A DNA stretch of 46,075 nucleotides from Bacteroidales bacterium UBA3289 (GTDB lineage: Bacteria > Bacteroidota > Bacteroidia > Bacteroidales > UBA932). The DNA is taken from positions 35,505 through 81,579 of the forward strand of contig DETL01000026.1 of assembly GCA_002361625.1 (NCBI GenBank), read 5' to 3'. Below the pieces are notes generated by a model that had not been told where the DNA came from, ran no database searches, and saw only the letters and a program-made list of their open reading frames with translations. Positions 41,214-46,075 of the stretch are shown here, piece after piece. The position numbers and the translations under genes were made by a program. Position 1 is the stretch's first letter, and each line of letters opens with the position of its first letter.

Positions 41214-41411
41214 GAAAACACAAGCGGGTTGATACGCCAGTACACCCCGAAAAGGACGGGCTTTAGCAAGCTGACGGATGAGATGCTTGCTGAGATAGAA
41301 TGGAAACTGAATCACAGACCTCGTAAATCGTCGGACTACAGGACCCGTTGGAATATTGTAAACAATTATTTAACTTTGACTTCTGAAGTGTATTGCACTT
41401 CTAAATTGAAT
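41214..41411 (+). mobile_element. IS30-family transposase C-terminal remnant with terminal inverted repeat
   Basis: The frame from 41214 reads ENTSGLIRQYTPKRTGFSKL and continues with DEMLAEIEWKLNHRPRK, the C-terminal DDE region of IS30 transposases (compare NTNGLIRQYFPKGT and KLNNRPRK). No start or N-terminal part is present. The putative right inverted repeat lies at 41389-41411. On its reverse strand it matches 45152-45174 at 17 of 23 positions. Confidence 0.7.
41347..41378 (+). promoter_or_regulatory. Outward promoter in the IS30 end, reading into the M64 peptidase gene
   Basis: A GTTG -33-like box (41347-41350) and TAACTTTG -7 box (41371-41378) are 20 bp apart. The gene start is 85 bp downstream. 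Confidence 0.55.
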
Positions 41412-41463
41412 TCACCAAATGAAAGAATTCTCTCCTTTGAAAAAATGTAGTATTTCCCCAAAA

Positions 41464-44058
41464 ATGAAACGCATAATATCTTTTTTCTCAATTCTCATCT
41501 CAATAATCTGTTCATGGTCCTGTCAAAAGGCTCCAGAGTTTACTTATACCGGTCCAGGCAGTATTGAATCGAAGGCTGATGGGAGCAATTCTCCACTCTC
41601 TTTCACAGCGAATCGTGATTGGACTGTAAGCACATCTGATTCATGGGTCTCAGTATCTCCATCATCCGGTTCAGCATCGGATGGACCAATCACAGTCTCT
41701 GTGTGCTGCAACCCAAACACGACATACGAAGACCGAACAGCTACAGTTACGATTAGGATGGAAGAATTCACTCAGGTAGTGAATGTCTTTCAACCTGCAA
41801 ACAAAGGTCTCATTGTCCCCACTAAGACCTTCAGTCTTGCCTCAGAGGTGCACACATTGGAGATTGAAGTCCAAGCTAATGTGGAGTATTCCGTATCAGT
41901 ATCTGCCGGCTGGATCAAACAAGTGGAAACCAAAGGCTTGATTTCTGGCACTCTAACACTCAGTATTGAAGAAAACACCTCCATCAATGAACGTGAAGGG
42001 AGTGTTACCGTCAAGGCTATTGAAGGGGATGTTCCTGATCAGGTTATCCGCATTATTCAGTCGGGGAAGGATGCATTGATTGTGAATGATACCATCTATG
42101 ATATGCCATACGGTGGAGGTGCTGTCGAGGTCAAGGTGGATGCAAATGTTGAGTTTGAGGTGAAGATTGATTCGGAGTGGATCCATTATGTTCAATCCAG
42201 AGCTATGAGATCTTCGACTGTCTACCTATCCGTGGATGAGAATCATTCTTATCAATCCAGAGATGGAAAGGTTGTGGTTGAACAGAAAGATGGATCTCTT
42301 TCCCATACTCTTACAATTAAACAAGCTGGGCGGATAGCGGTGAGTTCTGTTGAACTGAATATCGCCAGCTTGAATCTGGCGCTGGGAGAATCTGAAACGT
42401 TAATTGCAATTGTCAGACCCGACAATGCCTCTGATCTTGCTGTAAGCTGGGAATCAGATCACCCGGAGGTGGCCACAGTTAATGGTCAGGGATTAGTAAC
42501 TGCGGTTTCAGAAGGAACAGCTACGATAATAGCCCAAGCGGTCAATGGTAAATACGCTTCTTGTAATGTCTCCGTGCTAAATCGAGCTCCCAAAAATCAG
42601 ATTTGGTACACGACTGCCAGTGGAAAACCAGTCGATGCATCCTATTGGAGTGGCAATCGTATTATATCAAATACGTACGAAAATGGGAAAGGAGTCATTG
42701 TTTTCGAAAACGCTCTGAAGACCGTTCCTAATGATATATTTAATAATAGAGACATTACAACCATCGAGATACCGGAGGGTGTGGAAGAAGTTGGTGGGAT
42801 GGTTTTTTATGAATGCAACAATCTGATATCAGTCACACTTCCTTCGAGTCTGAAGAGAATTGGTTATAACGTATTCGACGGTTGTGATAATATCGAAAGG
42901 GTTGAACTTAACGCTATAGATCCTCCTATATGTATTATTGTTGATCCAGATGAAGGCGGTTATGGCCCACTGGGGCGTCCGTATAATAAAGATCTGTTTT
43001 CCGGGAAGTTATATGTCCCAGACGAGGCTGCAGAGGATTATGCCAGAGCTATTGGATGGAAGGATTATCTTACAAGGCTCTTTACGAAGAGTGGCAAACC
43101 ATTGACTTCCTTTGTGTACAAGTCTACGGATTATTCCAGGGACGGTGAAGTAGTCCTGCTCCAGAAGGCAACTGTCGGGAGAGGCATCAATGTCGTTTTT
43201 CTTGGAGATGGTTTCACAGATCAGGACATGAATACAGACGGATTGTATGAGCAGAAGATGCGTCGCGGTATGGAGATTCTGTTCTGCCTTGAACCGCTAA
43301 AGACGTTCCGTGACAGATTCAACATCTACACCATCAAGAGCGTATCCTCCTCCAATAACTACGGTCTTCCTGGCATGGAGAGGCGCTTTTCTTCGGATGC
43401 CGTCGGGGATACAAAACCAGTTAACATTATCGATAATTATGACAACATCCTTTCAAGTATCGAGAAGATCTCCAATCCACATAATACTCCAATTAACATA
43501 ATCGTACTTTTTAACACAGATCTTGCAATTGGCCGTTCTCATGCATCGCATAGAAAGGCTTGGGGGGCGGCCATCTGTTATTCAATGTATTCGATTCCTC
43601 ATGAGTTCGGTCATAGTTTTGGCTGGCTTGATGATGAATATATCACAAGTGATAGAATAACGGAGCTTACCGATGCGTTAATAAATGGTTTAGACCAGCA
43701 TCACTCAGAAGGTAGTAATACTAATGTAGATTATCACAGTGACCCCTCTGAGGTTCTTTGGTCACACTTTATCTCAGATCCCCGTTATTACGAAGAGGGT
43801 ATCGGTGTCTTCCAAGGTGCGGGTGAATCATCAACTGTTATTTATCGGCCAACTTTTGATAGCATCATGAGACTCCGAGGACCTTTCAATGCCCCTTCTC
43901 GAGAGACTATCTACAAGCATATCATGCAGTGGTCTGAAGGTGAATCCTGGACTTATGATTATGAAGAGTTTGTCAGGGCAGATGCGGGTGGTCATGAACA
44001 GTGGATGTCCCACTTAAAAACTGATGGGAATATGATTGATATAGAATACCCAAAATAA
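41464..44058 (+). CDS. Secreted multidomain M64 metallopeptidase lipoprotein
   Basis: The start at 41464 gives MKRIISFFSILISIICSWSC with a lipobox-like cysteine, so the 864-residue protein is probably a surface lipoprotein. Three BACON-type beta-sandwich repeats lie at about residues 30-290 (WTVSTSDSWVSVSPSSGSAS; IEVQANVEYSVSVSAGWI; VDANVEFEVKIDSEWI). A bacterial Ig-like Big_2 domain follows near 300-385 (SWESDHPEVATVNGQGLVTA), then BspA-like LRR_5 repeats near 420-540 (ITTIEIPEGVEEVGGMVFYE). The catalytic M64 (IgA peptidase) domain has the zinc motif HEFGHSFGWLDDEY with first histidine H713. Base composition is clearly lower in GC than the core genes, and it lies between IS30 halves. Confidence 0.88.
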   Translation: MKRIISFFSILISIICSWSCQKAPEFTYTGPGSIESKADGSNSPLSFTANRDWTVSTSDSWVSVSPSSGSASDGPITVSVCCNPNTTYEDRTATVTIRMEEFTQVVNVFQPANKGLIVPTKTFSLASEVHTLEIEVQANVEYSVSVSAGWIKQVETKGLISGTLTLSIEENTSINEREGSVTVKAIEGDVPDQVIRIIQSGKDALIVNDTIYDMPYGGGAVEVKVDANVEFEVKIDSEWIHYVQSRAMRSSTVYLSVDENHSYQSRDGKVVVEQKDGSLSHTLTIKQAGRIAVSSVELNIASLNLALGESETLIAIVRPDNASDLAVSWESDHPEVATVNGQGLVTAVSEGTATIIAQAVNGKYASCNVSVLNRAPKNQIWYTTASGKPVDASYWSGNRIISNTYENGKGVIVFENALKTVPNDIFNNRDITTIEIPEGVEEVGGMVFYECNNLISVTLPSSLKRIGYNVFDGCDNIERVELNAIDPPICIIVDPDEGGYGPLGRPYNKDLFSGKLYVPDEAAEDYARAIGWKDYLTRLFTKSGKPLTSFVYKSTDYSRDGEVVLLQKATVGRGINVVFLGDGFTDQDMNTDGLYEQKMRRGMEILFCLEPLKTFRDRFNIYTIKSVSSSNNYGLPGMERRFSSDAVGDTKPVNIIDNYDNILSSIEKISNPHNTPINIIVLFNTDLAIGRSHASHRKAWGAAICYSMYSIPHEFGHSFGWLDDEYITSDRITELTDALINGLDQHHSEGSNTNVDYHSDPSEVLWSHFISDPRYYEEGIGVFQGAGESSTVIYRPTFDSIMRLRGPFNAPSRETIYKHIMQWSEGESWTYDYEEFVRADAGGHEQWMSHLKTDGNMIDIEYPK

Positions 44059-44074
44059 AAAGAGATATATATTG

Positions 44075-44168
44075 CCGCGGGCATGTGAGGAGCACCACCT
44101 GTAACGCTAAATAGGTACCGACCGCGGTGAGCAAATGGGCACAACCCGTAGCGCGAAATAGGATACCG
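44075..44168. repeat. Two tandem degenerate repeats of about 47 bp
   Basis: Copy 1 (44075-44120) and copy 2 (44122-44168) both begin CCGCGG, share GCAC-ACC-GTA-CGC and end AAATAGG(A)TACCG. A third copy is at 45731-45778. Confidence 0.65.
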
Positions 44169-44313
44169 TGCAAGAACGATGGGAATTCACTATCTTCGCA
44201 GTACCAGTAAAGGAGCGGCTGACTGTGATATGTAAGCCTCAATGGTGAAAAATGGGAATTTGCGCTTGTTGGAGAATCCGCTGTAAAGTAACCCATTCAT
44301 TCCGCACCTAAGT

Positions 44314-44392
44314 ACCCCCCCCTTTATCTTTTCTTCTCATCGAAATTAGTAATGCAGGCTGTAGGGAAGATAAACCGCACTAGCCTGCATTC
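44314..44392. repeat. C-tract plus hairpin sequence, copy 2
   Basis: A run of eight C, then a T-rich stretch, ATCGAAAT and a perfect 10-bp inverted repeat AATGCAGGCT (44351-44360) / AGCCTGCATT (44382-44391). It resembles the sequence at 40976-41046. Confidence 0.45.
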
Positions 44393-44566
44393 TCCTTATG
44401 ATTTCGTTCTTATGATCAGGGGGATACTTTGCATTGGAACAGGGGGCACTTACAAGAAAACATGGGGACTATTTTGCTTCGCAATTTCCAATAAGAACGG
44501 TATCGTATGTACCGATATTCGATGTATTTTGGCAAGAAGAAAGACTATTGATTTCCAAATCTATTT

Positions 44567-44593
44567 ACGCTCACCAAACGGTGGGCGTTTTTT
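44567..44593 (+). terminator. Terminator-like hairpin
   Basis: ACGCTCACC (44567-44575), loop AAAC, GGTGGGCGT (44580-44588) with one T-G pair, followed by five T. No gene that it would terminate is recognised upstream. Confidence 0.6.
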
Positions 44594-44601
44594 ATGGCCA
44601 A

Positions 44602-44632
44602 TTTGAAAACACGGCCTTTGTAAGTATCTTTG
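44602..44632 (+). promoter_or_regulatory. Promoter of the small secreted protein gene
   Basis: TTTG -33 at 44602-44605 and TATCTTTG -7 at 44625-44632, spacer 19 bp, 19 bp before the ATG. Confidence 0.75.
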
Positions 44633-44651
44633 TGCTCAAACGAATAGCATT

Positions 44652-45056
44652 ATGAAGAAACTGATAACCATACTTGTCTTAGCACTATGCTCTTACACGC
44701 TTGTCGCCCGAAATTTAAATGAGGGAACTCTTAAATTCTTAGGTGAACCTATTGATGGGAGCAAGAGCCACGTGACACAAGAGCGGGTGTCCACATTAGT
44801 CAATGAATACGCCTGGCTTGTTGGAACCTGGTCTGTGAATACACCAGAATTCGGCCGGATTACACTCATAATCAAAGGGGATGGCCAAAAAGGGCGTATG
44901 AGCTTTGCCGGGGAATCGGGATCATACGAAACAAAGGATGGAGAAATCCGATGTCATATTGATGGTGACCCCAAAGATCTCGTAACGGTTTTTAAGATTC
45001 ATTGCGGGAATCGCCTCTATTTCGGTGAGGGCTATTATTTCAGTAAAGTAAAATAG
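44652..45056 (+). CDS. Small secreted protein of unknown function
   Basis: A 134-residue protein with a clear signal peptide (MKKLITILVLALCSYTLVA). The mature part starts NLNEGTLKFLGEPIDGSKS and continues with AWLVGTWSVNTPEFGRITLII and KIHCGNRLYFGEGYYFSK. The LVGTW followed by alternating strands suggests a small lipocalin-like beta-barrel or sandwich, but I do not recognise a specific family. It has its own well-formed promoter and lies inside the IS30-bracketed island, so it is accessory. Confidence 0.7.
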   Translation: MKKLITILVLALCSYTLVARNLNEGTLKFLGEPIDGSKSHVTQERVSTLVNEYAWLVGTWSVNTPEFGRITLIIKGDGQKGRMSFAGESGSYETKDGEIRCHIDGDPKDLVTVFKIHCGNRLYFGEGYYFSKVK

Positions 45057-45151
45057 CTGATTAATCATCTCGTTTACATGTTGCATAGGTATTCAAATAA
45101 TCTGTTTACATGCGAACGTGTATCTTAATCAACGCAAAAACAACTGGCTGG

Positions 45152-45341
45152 ATTCTACTTTGAAGTGCAGTTGATGCCTGACAGTGTATCTTTACTGTCA
45201 TAACCAGAAAAGCGACAGTGGATGGGATACAAACATTTAGCAAGGGAGCAGCGATATACGATTGAGGCGTTGCTGCAGACACCGATGAGCCTGAGGGGGA
45301 TAGGAGAAGTAATCGGGCTCAAAATGCCCTGTTTGTGCTGA
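45152..45341 (+). mobile_element. IS30-family transposase N-terminal remnant with terminal inverted repeat
   Basis: A frame opening at 45222 reads MGYKHLAREQRYTIEALLQT and then LRGIGEVIGL before a stop at 45339-45341. This is the N-terminal helix-turn-helix of IS30 transposases (compare YKQLTLEQRYQIEALL). The rest of the gene is missing. The left inverted repeat at 45152-45174 pairs with 41389-41411 at 17 of 23 positions. Confidence 0.7.
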
Positions 45342-45492
45342 TTCTGTAGGATTCTGGAGTGTAATAGGATTTGGGATTTGACAGAATTCGCGATAGAGTA
45401 TAGTCACCAGATTCATGGATATAGAGGATTGAATGTAAATGGAAGAAAGACGGGACAGTGTTTCGATACTTTTTCTTTTCGGCCAAATGAAT

Positions 45493-45500
45493 TATCTTTA
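45493..45500 (+). promoter_or_regulatory. -7 box of the small membrane protein gene
   Basis: TATCTTTA matches TAnnTTTG except the last base, 22 bp before the ATG. Confidence 0.45.
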
Positions 45501-45522
45501 CATCAATAAACCGATAATTGAA

Positions 45523-45699
45523 ATGAAGAACTCCATTGTCAAAGCGATTGTTTCTGCGGTGACTCTCACTATCGTCACCTTGTTGCTGGATCTTCTTTTT
45601 GGGAATATGCACTCTTTCTGGGAGTACGTAGTACAGGCTGTCGTGTATTGTGTTATGTTCTGGTTATTTGACCGCCTGGATAGTAAGTGGAAAAAATAG
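45523..45699 (+). CDS. Small membrane protein of unknown function
   Basis: A 58-residue protein starting MKNSIVKAIVSAVTLTIVT at 45523, with two hydrophobic helices (AIVSAVTLTIVTLLLDLLF and WEYVVQAVVYCVMFWLFD) and a basic end SKWKK. The frame opens earlier but without a better start. It resembles the many small two-helix proteins of Bacteroidota islands; no function is apparent. Confidence 0.6.
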   Translation: MKNSIVKAIVSAVTLTIVTLLLDLLFGNMHSFWEYVVQAVVYCVMFWLFDRLDSKWKK

Positions 45700-45730
45700 A
45701 CGGGTAAATCTCAATTCGGAAGCTTCTATT

Positions 45731-45778
45731 GCCGGTAGCAGGATGAATGTGCCGGCGTTAACGGTCAAATAGGTACCG
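45731..45778. repeat. Third copy of the ~47-bp degenerate repeat
   Basis: Shares TATTGCCG at its start and TAACG-T-AAATAGGTACCG at its end with 44071-44120. Confidence 0.6.
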
Positions 45779-45783
45779 AGACT

Positions 45784-45972
45784 GTGGTACTTTTCCTCCG
45801 AGTGGAGGGAACATCTTATTATGATAATCAAGTAATAAAGATTTCGTCCAAGCAGTGTGTTCGGCAGATTGGAACATATAGATATGAAACGAAGAATGAT
45901 CTCGTGAAGACCGTTCCAATCGAAAAACATAAATGGGCTGTCGCAGTGACATTCACTTCCATTCAAAATTAA
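45784..45972 (+). CDS. Possible small hypothetical protein, start uncertain
   Basis: A 62-codon frame with a GTG start. The piece GTYRYETKNDLVKTVPIEK resembles short hypothetical proteins I have seen in Bacteroidales, and codon use is similar to the neighbouring AT-rich genes. There is no ATG, no ribosome-binding site and the repeat at 45731-45778 runs into it. Treat as tentative. Confidence 0.3.
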   Translation: MVLFLRVEGTSYYDNQVIKISSKQCVRQIGTYRYETKNDLVKTVPIEKHKWAVAVTFTSIQN

Positions 45973-46075
45973 GATCAGCAAAAAGGATAACCTTGAATGA
46001 TTGTGGCGCTTCTCACTCCGAGATCCATTCGTTTTAGGAATCAGTAAGTCGTAAGCCTCCGACAAAGTACCCTTG

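Larger units (their letters stand above)
44059..44651. other. Repeat-bearing intergenic region
   Basis: No convincing gene. It contains two ~47-bp tandem degenerate repeats (44075-44120 and 44122-44168), a TATCTTCGC promoter-like motif near 44190, the C-tract/hairpin copy 2 (44314-44392) and a terminator-like hairpin (44567-44593). It ends with the promoter of the next gene. Confidence 0.5.
45700..46075. other. Terminal region, repeat copy and a doubtful ORF
   Basis: The third ~47-bp repeat lies at 45731-45778. An open frame at 45784-45972 begins with GTG and ends GTYRYETKNDLVKTVPIEK... before IQN-stop. It reads like a small Bacteroidota protein but has no ribosome-binding site or clear start. 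Nothing is recognised after 45972. Confidence 0.4.

Noticed and set aside
41079..41315. Small minus-strand frame opposite the IS30 remnant
   Set aside because: The segment MAFKIKEVKPLFTSVIT is suggestive, but I cannot place it in a family and it overlaps the IS30 coding sequence.
44071..44168. A riboswitch or CRISPR-like repeat at the tandem 47-bp repeats
   Set aside because: There is no gene right downstream and the copies are adjacent without spacers, and a third is 1.6 kb away, which fits mobile-element repeats better.
44352..44606. 84-codon plus-strand frame
   Set aside because: The composition is irregular and it spans the hairpin, terminator and promoter that belong to the next gene.

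Overview
The window is from a high-GC member of the Bacteroidota, most likely order Bacteroidales. The support is direct: many promoters match the Bacteroidota -7 box TAnnTTTG (several with a TTTG -33 box 19-20 bp upstream), there is an Mfa/FimA-type fimbrial locus, BACON-domain and BspA-like modules occur, and the queuosine tRNA-ribosyltransferase has the zinc-less form I associate with this phylum. A gut or rumen uncultured Bacteroidales is a reasonable guess, but that is inference.

Layout. 1-3.5 kb (+): the C-terminal three quarters of secA, a bactofilin and a free methionine-(R)-sulfoxide reductase. 3.5-4.2 kb: tRNA-Val(UAC), tmRNA and strong hairpins. 4.2-14.2 kb (-): an NlpC/P60 lipoprotein downstream of a fimbrial operon that reads ssb-like, OmpA-like lipoprotein, two fimbrillins, a FimB/Mfa2 anchor, a further lipoprotein and a large tip-like lipoprotein. 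14.4-28.8 kb: housekeeping genes, including a nucleoside permease, tgt-lptG/F-dut-murF (+), obg-PAP2-HAD phosphatase lipoprotein (-), a ZIP transporter, a large MscS-type channel, mutY and a DUF389 membrane protein. 28.8-32.7 kb (-): a compact operon encoding a DUF1538 membrane protein, two small PII-like proteins and a TGS-uridine-kinase-like fusion, divergent from an AraC regulator. 33.6-39.5 kb (-): four genes chained by ATGA overlaps (MsbA-like ABC exporter, CBM9-like protein, VanZ-like protein, golvesin/amidase/FN3 cell-wall hydrolase). 39.5-40.6 kb: a glycosyltransferase-like gene and tRNA-Pro(AGG).

From about 40.9 kb to the end the base composition turns visibly AT-rich and gene density falls. 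This is an accessory island. A multidomain secreted M64 peptidase and a small secreted protein lie between two halves of an IS30-family transposase. The C-terminal half is on the left and the N-terminal half on the right, each still carrying its terminal inverted repeat. The island also holds degenerate ~47-bp repeats and a pair of related C-tract/hairpin sequences.

The best candidates for undescribed biology are the DUF1538-PII-PII-kinase operon (a possible PII-gated transporter linked to a nucleoside kinase), the four-gene ABC/CBM9/VanZ/amidase unit, the repeated hairpin cassette downstream of both tmRNA and tRNA-Pro, an alternating inverted-repeat RNA-like region at 40.71-40.86 kb, and the IS30-bracketed peptidase island whose promoter appears to come from the insertion sequence end.
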